DNA from: Thiobacillus sp.
GTDB taxonomy: Bacteria; Pseudomonadota; Gammaproteobacteria; Burkholderiales; Thiobacillaceae
Direction: 5' to 3'
Assembly (NCBI GenBank): GCA_019459325.1
Contig: JAIBFA010000054.1
Location: forward strand, 23,449-87,448
DNA length: 64,000 bases
Shown here: positions 26,453 through 36,744 of the stretch, one piece after another
Layout: the number at the start of each line of letters is the position of its first letter
Numbering within the stretch: the stretch's first letter is position 1
Position numbers and translations under genes: made by a program
Notes under the pieces: generated by a model
The model's input: only the letters and a program-made list of their open reading frames with translations
Databases searched by the model: none
What the model was told of the DNA's origin: nothing

Positions 26453-27337
26453 TCAGGGCTCGGCGATGACGTAACGGTTGCGTCCGCTTTGCTTGCCTTC
26501 ATACAACGCCTGATCGGCACGCTTGATGACGCTGGACAAATCCTCCATTTCGCCGGCCAGTGCCAGTCCAAGCGTAATGGTCAGCCTCAGGGTTTCGTCG
26601 TTATCGATCGGGACCGGAGTCGTGCCCACCGAGGCCAGAATTCGGCGTGCGGATTTCCTGGCCTCTTCTGCGGATTTGCATTTCAGCAGCCAGAGAAATT
26701 CTTCTCCGCCATAGCGATACAACGGTTCATCGCTGCGCAAGCCCTGTTTCAACGTGCTGGCGATATGGCGCAAAACCATGTCGCCCACAAGATGCCCATA
26801 GGTATCGTTGATCGGCTTGAAATGGTCCACATCGATCATCACCACATACAGCAGGGTGCGGTTGCGCCGGGCTTCCTTCTGGTAGAGGGCGAAGTCGTTC
26901 TCGATGCCGTAGCGCAGCGGCAGTTCGGTCAACGGGTCGCAGCGGACCGCCCTGGACAGGATCAGGGTTTTGAAATTGGCCAGCAGGCTGATCAGCTCGG
27001 ATTGCGACTGCTCAAAACTGTCCAGGTCAACGGGATGCCCCGTTGCGCCATTCATGACCTGGGCGCACAGGGATCGTATGGCGTCATGCATGGTTTGGTG
27101 CACCGTTTCGACGCGGCGCGCGGCGGGCGCATCCAGTGCCTCGAACTGAGCCCGGTTTTCCATGAACCAGGCGCCGAAATGGCACAGGGTGTGCGCCATG
27201 GGGTCGAGCACGTCCTCGCCGGGCGTCGCGTGCAGCACGGCGCAGCGGAGAATCCGGCGGGTCCAGTTCATATGCGCCTCGACCGCCGTATCGAGTTCGG
27301 CGATGAAGGTATCGATTTCGGCGGGCAGGTCAGACAT
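26453..27337 (-). CDS. Zinc-sensing diguanylate cyclase (CZB-GGDEF, DgcZ-like)
   Basis: This is a 294-residue soluble cyclase making c-di-GMP from two GTP. The N-terminal 125 residues look like the chemoreceptor zinc-binding (CZB) domain: H22, C52, H80 and H84 fall at the same places as the four zinc ligands I recall for E. coli DgcZ (YdeH), within HMNW, LCHFGAWF and HQTMHDAI. The GGDEF domain holds the active variant GGEEF. Length and architecture match DgcZ, where zinc inhibits activity. It is a single gene on the minus strand. Confidence 0.88.
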   Translation of the reverse strand: MSDLPAEIDTFIAELDTAVEAHMNWTRRILRCAVLHATPGEDVLDPMAHTLCHFGAWFMENRAQFEALDAPAARRVETVHQTMHDAIRSLCAQVMNGATGHPVDLDSFEQSQSELISLLANFKTLILSRAVRCDPLTELPLRYGIENDFALYQKEARRNRTLLYVVMIDVDHFKPINDTYGHLVGDMVLRHIASTLKQGLRSDEPLYRYGGEEFLWLLKCKSAEEARKSARRILASVGTTPVPIDNDETLRLTITLGLALAGEMEDLSSVIKRADQALYEGKQSGRNRYVIAEP

Positions 27338-27454
27338 GGTTATGTTCCTAACCTGGTATTAATCGGACAGTTATCCTGCAATCTTGATGTGGTGCCTGAG
27401 TAATCACATGCTGCAATACAGCTGTTTTATATTTCGCGCAGCACCCGGCGGTGG

Positions 27455-28327
<873 letters not shown>

Positions 28328-28552
28328 GGTGAGCGCGGCATCGGGCAAGGAATCCTGATTATGCCAGCTTCGTTTTCGCCTCGCTTCATGAAGCCCGGGC
28401 GCGTGGAATTGATTTTTTTGCGCGCCAGCCGAATGCATGGCGGATTCGCAGTCAGAGCGGTGGGGCAACATTATGGCTGCGAGTCGTGGGTAGTTCAGCC
28501 GTTTGATGCAATCCGGTAACAAAACGACACAATCCCGCGCACGAAGCCAGCA

Positions 28553-28558
28553 TACAAT
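28553..28558 (+). promoter_or_regulatory. Possible -10 element of the efflux operon
   Basis: TACAAT lies 24 bp before the ATG of the outer-membrane efflux lipoprotein gene. The remaining 250 bp between this gene and the divergent FGE-like gene shows no other clear element to me, and no good -35 was found. Confidence 0.3.
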
Positions 28559-28581
28559 TTGCGGAAACACACCATCCTCCC

Positions 28582-30030
28582 ATGAACCGTCCCCTCTTTA
28601 CGCCCTTGTTGTTCATCCTCGCCGGTCTTGGCCTCGCGGGATGCGTTGCAGTCGGCCCCGATTACACCCCGGCGGCGCCAGACGTGCCGGACGGCTGGAA
28701 GCGGATCGACGCGGCCGCCCGCCCGGTGACGCATGCCGCTGCGACAGGCGATCTCAGCCAGTGGTGGCAAGGCCTGAACGATCCGCTGCTGTCCCAGCTG
28801 GTCGCCGAAGCCCTGCAGGCCAGCCCCGATCTGCGTACCGCGCAGGCGAGACTGCGCGAAGCGCGTGCCCGCCGCACCGTGGCCGCAGCCGCGCGTTTCC
28901 CCGGCGTGACCGCATCGGGCAGCGCCCGCCGCAGCCAGTCGAGCGAGGAGACCGGCAGCGGCGACGCGCGCAATGCCTTCAGCGCTGGCTTCGACGCCAG
29001 CTGGGAGATCGATGTGTTCGGCGGCGTGCGGCGCAGCGTCGAGGCGGCCGAGGCCGACCTCGAATCGAGCGGTGCGAACCTGGACAACACCCGGGTATCG
29101 CTGGCATCCGAAGTGGCGCTGAACTATGTCGAGGTGCGTGCCCTGCAGACCCGCCTCGGCATTGCCCGCGCCAATCTCGCCAGCCAGTCCGAGACGCTGC
29201 AGCTCACCGACTGGCGCGCGCAGGCCGGACTGGTCAGCAGCCAGGACGTCGAGCAGGCACGCAGCAACCGCGAGCAGACCCGGGCGCAGATCCCGAGTCT
29301 TGAAACCAGCCTTGCCGAATCGGAACATCGCCTGGATATCCTGCTGGGCCGTGCGCCGGGCACGCTGCATGCGCGTCTGGCCGCAACCGGCGAACTGCCG
29401 GCCGTGCCGGCGCAGATCGCCGTCGGCATCCCGGCCGATACCCTGCGCCAGCGTCCCGACGTGCGCGCAGCCGAGCGCAAGCTGGCGGCGGAAACCGCGC
29501 GCGTGGGCGTGGCCGAAGCGGCGCGCTATCCATCCTTCACGCTCTCGGGGTCGATCGGTCTCGAAGCGCTGACCCTGGGCGCGCTCGGCAACGGCGGCGC
29601 CACCTCGTCGCTGCTTGCCGGAATCACCAGTCCCGTCTTCAATGCCGGACGCCTGCGCGCCCAGGTCGAGATCCAGGACGCGGTACGCGAGCAGGCGCAG
29701 GTGAGCTATGAACAGGCCGTTCTGACCGCGCTGCAGGAGGTGGAAAACGCGCTGGTGGCGCTGGCCCGCAACCGCGAGCGCGTCGAGGCGCTGGCGATCG
29801 CTGCCGAATCCGCGCGCAACGCGGCCGAACTCGCGAGGCAGCGCTACAGCGCGGGGCTCATCGATTTCCAGTCGGTACTCGACACCGAACGCAGCGTGCT
29901 GTCCGCCGAGGACAGCCTCGCAAGCGCCCGCGCCGACGGCGTACTGGCGCTCATCCGTTTGTACAAGGCACTGGGTGGCGGCTGGTCGCCTCAGGCCGCA
30001 ACCCGCCCGGTCAGCAAGGACGCTCAATGA
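28582..30030 (+). CDS. NodT/CusC-type outer-membrane efflux lipoprotein
   Basis: This is a 482-residue TolC-like trimeric channel protein. The lipoprotein signal has a lipobox LAGC with the lipidated Cys at residue 21, followed by VAVGPDYTPAAP, typical of the NodT family. Two repeated helical-hairpin halves contain SWEIDVFGGVRRSVEAAEA and an RQRPDVRAAERKLAAETA segment split over the second repeat. It is the first gene of a tripartite exporter, and its stop overlaps the adaptor start (ATGA). Confidence 0.9.
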   Translation: MNRPLFTPLLFILAGLGLAGCVAVGPDYTPAAPDVPDGWKRIDAAARPVTHAAATGDLSQWWQGLNDPLLSQLVAEALQASPDLRTAQARLREARARRTVAAAARFPGVTASGSARRSQSSEETGSGDARNAFSAGFDASWEIDVFGGVRRSVEAAEADLESSGANLDNTRVSLASEVALNYVEVRALQTRLGIARANLASQSETLQLTDWRAQAGLVSSQDVEQARSNREQTRAQIPSLETSLAESEHRLDILLGRAPGTLHARLAATGELPAVPAQIAVGIPADTLRQRPDVRAAERKLAAETARVGVAEAARYPSFTLSGSIGLEALTLGALGNGGATSSLLAGITSPVFNAGRLRAQVEIQDAVREQAQVSYEQAVLTALQEVENALVALARNRERVEALAIAAESARNAAELARQRYSAGLIDFQSVLDTERSVLSAEDSLASARADGVLALIRLYKALGGGWSPQAATRPVSKDAQ

Positions 30031-31321
30031 ACGATTCCAGCACTACACAAGCCAAGCAGGGACCCGCCCTGAAGCAACTCCTCGCAAGCAAATCCGGCGG
30101 CCTGTTTTCCGGACGCTGGCTGTGGCTGACTGTCGCACTGATCGTGATTGCCGTCGCGGCCTGGCTATTGCTGCGTTCCGGCGAAGACAAGGCCGCGCCA
30201 CGCTACACGACCGAAGCGGCCGCGCTCGGCACGCTGGTGGTCAGGGTCTCCGCCACCGGAAACCTGCAGCCGACCAACACGGTGGACGTCGGCAGCGAAC
30301 TCTCCGGCATCGTCGACAAGGTCTACGTCGACGACAACGATGAAGTGAAAAAGGGACAGATCCTGGCGCAGCTGGATCTGTCCAGGCTGCAGGATGCGGT
30401 GGCGAAATCGCGCGCATCGCTCGCCGCAGCCGAGGCGCAGGTGCTGCAGGCGCAGGCGACGGTGGCGGAAGCGCGCGCCGCGCTGTCGCGCTTCCAGCAG
30501 GTGTCGCTGCTGTCCGGCGGCAAAGTGCCGTCCAAAACCGAAATGGACACCGCCGAAGCCAACCTGAAGCGGGCCGAGGCCAACGTCGCCAGCGTCCGCG
30601 CCAGCGTGACCCAGGCGCGGGCCACGCTGCAATCCGACGAGACCAATCTCGGCAAGGCCAGCATCCGCTCGCCCATCAATGGCGTAGTGCTGTCGCGCGA
30701 GGTGGACCCGGGCCAGACCGTCGCTGCCTCGTTCCAGGCGCCGGTGCTGTTCAAGCTGGCCGAGGACCTGACCAAGATGGAGCTGCAGGTCGACGTCGAC
30801 GAAGCCGACGTCGGCCAGGTCAAGGCAGGCCAGAAGGCGACCTTCAGCGTCGATGCCTGGCCCGGCCGGGAATACAGCGCCGTGATCACCCGGGTCGGCT
30901 ATGGCGCACAGGAAGCGGAAGGCGTCGTGTCCTATCTCACCGTGCTCGAGGTCGCCAACGACGACCTCAGCCTGCGACCCGGCATGACCGGCACCGCCGA
31001 CATCACCACCCTCACGCGCGAAAACGCGCTGCTGGTGCCGAATGCCGCGCTGCGCTTCACCCCAGCTGCCACCGATGCTGCCGAGGAGAAATCGGGCAGC
31101 AGCGTGATGGGGGCTCTGATGCCGCGTATGCCGAGACAGACGCGAAAGCCCAGGCCGGCGGACAGCAACAGCAGCGCGCAGCGTGTGTGGGTGCTGCAGA
31201 AGGGGCAGCCGGTCGCCATCGACGTGCAGACCGGCGCCACCAACGGCCGCGTGACAGAGGTCACCGGCGGGGCGCTCAAGGCCGGCATGCAGGTGATCAC
31301 CGAGGCCCTGAGCGCGCAGCC

Positions 31322-31325
<4 letters not shown>
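30027..31325 (+). CDS. macA: MacA-type periplasmic adaptor (membrane fusion protein)
   Basis: This is a 432-residue HlyD-family adaptor. A single N-terminal TM lies at about 32-50, then the first lipoyl half and a long alpha-hairpin coiled coil rich in Ala, Glu and Gln at about 110-205. The second lipoyl half (SIRSPINGVVLSREVDPGQTV read across its strands) and beta-barrel follow. A positively charged Pro/Arg/Lys-rich insertion at about 370-385 (PRMPRQTRKPRPADS) is unusual and could be a flexible linker. It bridges the MacB-like pump to the NodT channel. Confidence 0.87.
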
Positions 31326-32025
<700 letters not shown>

Positions 32026-32026
<1 letters not shown>

Positions 32027-33228
32027 TGTTGTGGAACACGCTGCAGCTCGCGCTGCGCTCGATCCGGCGCAATCTGATGCGCTCCTTCCTGACCATCCTC
32101 GGCATCGTCATCGGCGTCGCAGCCGTCATCACCATGGTCACGCTCGGCAACGGCGCAACGAAATCGGTGTCGGACCAGATCTCCAGCATGGGCAGCAACC
32201 TGCTGATCGTGATGCCGGGCCAGCGCTTCGGCCCCGGTGCCGAGGCGGCCCCTCCGTTCAAAAGCGCCGACGTCGAGGCCATCCGCAACCAGATCACCGC
32301 CGCCAGACTGATCGCGCCGCTGGTGAGCAAGTCAGCGACGGTCGTGTTCCAGGCCAGCAACTGGTCGACCGTGGTCACCGGCACAAGCAACGAGTATTTC
32401 CAGGCGGGCAACTGGGAAATCGCAGCCGGCCGCAGCTTCACCGAGGCAGAGGAACGGGCGGGCAAGGCGGTGTGCGTGATCGGCGAATCGGTGCGCGACA
32501 AGTTGTTCGGCCGGCAAAATCCGGTGGGCAGCGAAATCCGCATCAAGCAATTCGCCTGCGAAGTGATCGGCCTCTTGAAGGCCAAGGGTCAGTCGTCCAT
32601 GGGCTCCGACCAGGACGACATCGTGGTGATGCCCTTGCGCACCGTGCAGCGGCGGCTCTCCGGCAGCCAGGACATCAACCGGCTGACCGTCTCGGTGAAG
32701 GAGGGCGCCTCGATCGACGCGACCAAGCAGCAGCTCACCCTGCTGCTGCGCGAGCGGCGCAACATCGCCGAAAACGAGGACGACGATTTCCGCGTGATGG
32801 ACACCCGGCAGATCGCCGAGACGCTGACCAGCACCACCAAAATTCTCACCATGCTGCTCGCCGCGGTGGCGGCGGTGAGCCTGCTGGTCGGCGGCATCGG
32901 CATCATGAACATCATGCTGGTGTCGGTGACCGAGCGCACCCGTGAAATCGGCATCCGCCTCGCCATCGGCGCGCTGGAGCGCGAAGTGCTGCTGCAGTTC
33001 CTGATCGAGGCGGTGGTGCTGTCGAGCCTGGGCGGACTGATCGGCATCGCGATCGCCACCGCCGCCTCCATCTTCCTCGCCGGTCTGATGAACGTGCCCT
33101 ACCTGTTCGACCCCGGCATCAACCTGCTGTCCTTCTTCTTTTCCGCCGCCATCGGGGTGATCTTCGGCTTCTTCCCGGCGCGCCGCGCGGCAGGACTCAA
33201 CCCGATCGACGCCTTGCGGCACGAATAA
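32026..33228 (+). CDS. MacB-type ABC permease subunit
   Basis: This is a 400-residue permease. TM1 at about 18-40 is followed by a large periplasmic MacB_PCD domain at 45-240, then three TM helices in the FtsX domain at about 280-395. GGIGIMNIMLVSVTERTREIGIR, split here at GGIGIMNI and TERTREIG, is the FtsX-domain hallmark. With the preceding genes it makes a full tripartite exporter. Family members move macrolides, peptides, lipoprotein-like substrates or siderophores; the cargo here is unknown. Confidence 0.9.
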
Positions 33229-33278
33229 ACCCTGCTATTGCCGCACTCCTTTTTCGACCACCCCCTGGAGCATTCCTC

Positions 33279-33473
33279 ATGTACGACACCTTCAAACCCG
33301 AACAGCCCATGGGTCTGATGGACTTCGACCGCGCCGCCATGGCTGCCGCCGTGCTGCAGATGATGGGCTTCAGAAACGTGCTGAACATGGAAGGAGGCCA
33401 CGTCCGCTGGGAAGCCAACGGCGTGTGTCTGGTGACCGAATTCCAGGACCTGTTCGACTGCCTGGCACGCTAG
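33279..33473 (+). CDS. 64-residue protein resembling the C-terminal part of a rhodanese
   Basis: This small cytoplasmic protein has GGAG 8 bases before its ATG. The segment VLQMMGFRNVLNMEGGHVRW closely follows the pattern of the last third of a rhodanese domain (L-x-x-x-GF-x-NV-x-N-x-EGG), but the catalytic Cys loop that should precede it is absent; the upstream part reads FKPEQPMGLMDFDRAAMA. A single Cys lies in NGVCLVTEF. It could be a remnant or a small protein in its own right. It follows the exporter operon by 50 bp. Confidence 0.6.
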   Translation: MYDTFKPEQPMGLMDFDRAAMAAAVLQMMGFRNVLNMEGGHVRWEANGVCLVTEFQDLFDCLAR

Positions 33474-33579
33474 CGCAGCAAGCCGGGCGGGAAAACGGCG
33501 AATGACCTAAAATAGGGCACGTTTTCATCAACCATGGCGCATGGGGACGGGATCCCCGCACCCACGCCCCGCAACACGC

Positions 33580-34410
33580 ATGCTTTACATCGACCTCTTC
33601 AAATCCCTCGAGCGCGCCCGCTGGAACATGGAAACCGACATTCCGTGGGACACGTTCGACGCCAGCAAGCTGACCGACGAACAGGCGCTCACCATCAAGA
33701 TGAACGCCATCACCGAGTGGGCCGCGCTGCCGGCTACCGAGATGTTCCTGCGCGACTTCGTGCACGACAGCGACTTTTCCGCCTTCATGTCGATCTGGTT
33801 CTACGAGGAACAGAAGCACGCGCTGGTCCTGATGGAATATCTGCGCCGCTTCAGGCCCGAATTCGCGCCGACCGAGGAAGAACTGCACGCGATCCGCTTC
33901 CCGTTCGATCCGGCGCCGCCGATGGAAACCCTGATGCTGCATTTTTGCGGCGAGGTGCGCCTCACCCAGTGGTACAAGTGCGCTTCCGAATGGCACACCG
34001 AACCGGTGATCAAGTTCATCTACGAAACGATCTCACGCGACGAAGGGCGCCACGGCGGCGCCTACCTGCAATACATGAAGCGCGCACTGAAGCAGGGCGG
34101 GCAGGGTGTCGCCGCCGCGTTCGCCAAGATCGGCTTCCTGATGGCGTCGAGTCAGCGCTCCGACAAGGCGCTGCACCCCACCAACCTGCACGTCAACGAG
34201 GCGCTGTTCCCCAAGGACACCATCCAGTCGCGCCTGCCCAACCCGGAATGGCTGGAACACTGGCTCGACGAGCAAATCCATTTCGACGACGTCTGGGAAA
34301 ATCGCGTCGTCGGCGGCATCCTGCGCAACCTGTCGAACCTCCTGGGGCAGACCTTCGAGAACGTGCGCGACCTCAACAAGTACCGCAAGCAGGCGCTGGC
34401 GGCGACCTGA
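33580..34410 (+). CDS. Ferritin-like di-iron protein related to acyl-ACP desaturases
   Basis: This is a 276-residue helical protein with a carboxylate-bridged di-iron site. Probable ligands are E47, E77 with H80 (EEQKH), E125 (CGEVRLTQW) and E155 with H158 (DEGRH). These match the order E, EExxH, E, DExRH of soluble acyl-ACP desaturases and related oxygenases. The start ATG at 33580 has no clear ribosome binding site; an in-frame ATG at 33541 would add 13 residues unlike the rest. The actual substrate is unknown, and desaturase activity is not established for this branch. Confidence 0.75.
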   Translation: MLYIDLFKSLERARWNMETDIPWDTFDASKLTDEQALTIKMNAITEWAALPATEMFLRDFVHDSDFSAFMSIWFYEEQKHALVLMEYLRRFRPEFAPTEEELHAIRFPFDPAPPMETLMLHFCGEVRLTQWYKCASEWHTEPVIKFIYETISRDEGRHGGAYLQYMKRALKQGGQGVAAAFAKIGFLMASSQRSDKALHPTNLHVNEALFPKDTIQSRLPNPEWLEHWLDEQIHFDDVWENRVVGGILRNLSNLLGQTFENVRDLNKYRKQALAAT

Positions 34411-34500
34411 CATTCCTATCCGGATATCAGGCCAGCCGGACTGAAGGCGGATCGGCGCCATTCGCTTCATAAATGAACGGAAAAGCCGATATCTCTTGTC

Positions 34501-36384
34501 ATGAGAGACAAGCGCTTCTACGAGTTCGTGCACCGCCAGATCCCGGTGTTCATCACGCTTTCGCTGGCCCCGGGTCTGGGCTACCTTTTCCTCGGCTGGC
34601 TCAACGACATCTTCACCCCGGCCTTCGTCTGGTATCTGCTGGTCGTCGCCGGTTCCGTATGGGGCATCACCCTCTACCGAAATTTCGATTTCGATACCAT
34701 GAGCGAAGACCGGCGCAATCGCTGGTATCGACACTGCAGCTGGTTCTTCTATACGTTTTTCCTGCTGTGGGCGCTCGTCTTCCTGCTGTATGTCGGGCAG
34801 AAGGCCACCAATCTCCATTACATCGCCATCTTCACCGAAATCGGGGCGTCGGTGGTGGCGTCGTCCCTGCTGTCCTCGGACCGGCGGCTCTACCGGCCCA
34901 CCCTTTACATTTTGATGGTGCCGTTGATTGTCTATTTCCTGCTGATCGGCGAATGGTATGGCTACGTTTTGTCACTCTTTGCCTGCACCCTGACCTGGGT
35001 GCTGCTGTATGCCGCCAACAGCAGCAACCAGCTGCTGATGCAGGCGACCTACCAGGCCACGCACGACGCGCTCACCGGCCTGCACAACCGGCAATACTTC
35101 ATCGAGCATTTGCAGAAGCGGATGAATACGCTGGCCGAAAGCGGCCAGTTTTCCTTCCTTCTGCTCATCGATCTGGATCACTTCAAGACCGTCAATGACT
35201 CCCTGGGACACGATATCGGCGACCAGCTGCTGAAGAGCGTCGTGTCGCGGCTTCAGCAGCACGTTCCGGACGGCTGCCTGATCGCCCGTCTCGGCGGGGA
35301 CGAATTCATCATTACCGGGAGCGATTGCGTAGACTGTGAAACCTGTGAACGCAACTCGCTTGAGATATCCGAACAGCTCATTGCCAGGTTGAAGGAAACC
35401 TATGTCGTCGGCCAGCATCATCTGTACATCAGCGCCAGCATCGGCGTAAGCATCATCAGTGCGAACAGCATCAACGCCAACAGCTTCATCAAGGAAGCGG
35501 ATATCGCAATGTATGAAGTGAAGGCAAAAGGACGCGACGGCGTTTTCATGTTCAATGAAGAAATGTCAGACCGGGTGGAAAAACACCTCGAGATCGAGCG
35601 CCTGCTTCACTTCGCCCTGGCCAACGAAGAGATCACGCTGCACTATCAACCGCAGTTCGACCACAGTGGACGAATCATGGGCGCAGAATCGCTGGTGCGA
35701 TGGAACAATCCTGAGCTCGGACCGATTTCACCGACCCAGTTCATTCCCATCGCCGAGCAGACCGGATTGATCATCGAACTGGGAAACCACATCCTCGAAA
35801 CCGGATTCAGGACATTGCGCGCATGGCGCGACGAAGGCATCGAGCTCGAGCAGTTCTCGATCAACATCAGCATGCGGCAGTTCACCCATCAAAACTTCGT
35901 GGCCCAGGTGAAACACCTGATGCAGCGTTACCTGGACGCCGACCTGGTCCACAAGCTTGTATTCGAGATCACCGAATCGATCGTGGTCGAGGACGTTAAC
36001 CGTGTCATTTTGTTGATGAAGCAGCTGAAAGCAATGGGCATCCGTTTTTCGATGGATGATTTCGGTACCGGCTACTCGTCGCTGAGCAATCTGAGCCGGC
36101 TGCCTCTCGACGAGATCAAGATCGACCGTTCATTCGTCGGTGCACTTTCTCTGGATGAAGGGCATCGGGCGATGGTGGTCACCATTCTGAACATGGCAAG
36201 CATCCTCAAGCTGAATATCGTGGCCGAAGGCGTGGAAACGGCCGAGCAGCTCGATTTTCTTCTATGCCATGACTGCAAGATTTTCCAAGGCTACTTTTAT
36301 TCGAAGCCGCTGCCAAAAGAGGCGTTCGTGCACTTCTTCCGCAATCGGCCCTCACACGGTCAGCAGGCAGCGCACCCAGGTTGA
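34501..36384 (+). CDS. Membrane-bound GGDEF-EAL protein
   Basis: This is a 627-residue c-di-GMP protein. About six TM helices fill residues 15-185, forming an integral membrane sensor. The GGDEF domain has an intact motif at 265-269. The EAL domain starts with ESLVRW instead of EALLRW, but DDFGTGYSSL and KIDRSF are kept, so activity is still plausible. A CVDCETC run directly after the GGDEF beta-hairpin (C276, C279, C282) is not part of the usual domain. A Rho-independent terminator follows at 36464-36488. Confidence 0.87.
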   Translation: MRDKRFYEFVHRQIPVFITLSLAPGLGYLFLGWLNDIFTPAFVWYLLVVAGSVWGITLYRNFDFDTMSEDRRNRWYRHCSWFFYTFFLLWALVFLLYVGQKATNLHYIAIFTEIGASVVASSLLSSDRRLYRPTLYILMVPLIVYFLLIGEWYGYVLSLFACTLTWVLLYAANSSNQLLMQATYQATHDALTGLHNRQYFIEHLQKRMNTLAESGQFSFLLLIDLDHFKTVNDSLGHDIGDQLLKSVVSRLQQHVPDGCLIARLGGDEFIITGSDCVDCETCERNSLEISEQLIARLKETYVVGQHHLYISASIGVSIISANSINANSFIKEADIAMYEVKAKGRDGVFMFNEEMSDRVEKHLEIERLLHFALANEEITLHYQPQFDHSGRIMGAESLVRWNNPELGPISPTQFIPIAEQTGLIIELGNHILETGFRTLRAWRDEGIELEQFSINISMRQFTHQNFVAQVKHLMQRYLDADLVHKLVFEITESIVVEDVNRVILLMKQLKAMGIRFSMDDFGTGYSSLSNLSRLPLDEIKIDRSFVGALSLDEGHRAMVVTILNMASILKLNIVAEGVETAEQLDFLLCHDCKIFQGYFYSKPLPKEAFVHFFRNRPSHGQQAAHPG

Positions 36385-36744
36385 GCGCCGCGAAACCGGT
36401 CGCGCAAAGGCGATAATGACAAGCAATCCCGCGCTGCGACTTGGCGCCCGTAGGGGCAACCCCAAGCCACCAGCGTGCTGGCTTTTTTACAGAGATACGA
36501 AAGCCTTTTCTTAAGGGCTAATCAGAGTTTTCCTACAGTAATTCTGACTGCGGCCTTGCATGATGCACTGAGCATACGGAGCGATCGGCAGGGCTATGAA
36601 TCAAGTTGGCACCGCAAAACAATTGGGGCGCCGGGCGCTAGTGGGAGGACGCGCGCCCAGTGGGCAAGCCTCATCCGGCGCTTTCTCCATGATCAAAAAT
36701 GAAAGAAGCCTGCATTTGCTGACAAGCGCGACAGGCGCGCGGTC
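36385..36744 (+). other. Non-coding 360-bp gap between two c-di-GMP genes
   Basis: No gene with ribosome binding site and coding character was found here. It contains GGGG-CAA-CCCC (a small hairpin near 36453-36463), the terminator at 36464-36488, and a mixed stretch with weaker GC bias after 36490 that includes AT-rich TTACAGAGATACG and TTCTTAAGGGC. I compared it with the c-di-GMP-I riboswitch pattern and did not find the conserved core. The promoter of the downstream gene must lie here. Confidence 0.5.
36464..36488 (+). terminator. Rho-independent terminator after the GGDEF-EAL gene
   Basis: AAG and CCAGC (36470-36474) pair with GCTGG (36477-36481) and CTT, with a CCA bulge and a 2-base turn, followed by six T. 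It lies about 80 bp after the stop at 36384. Confidence 0.6.

Noticed and set aside
28495..30027. 510-codon frame antisense to the NodT-like channel
   Set aside because: Shadow of a lipoprotein gene with clear lipobox and family repeats.
36385..36744. c-di-GMP riboswitch between two c-di-GMP genes
   Set aside because: The conserved GEMM core segments could not be matched in order; only a terminator hairpin is clear.
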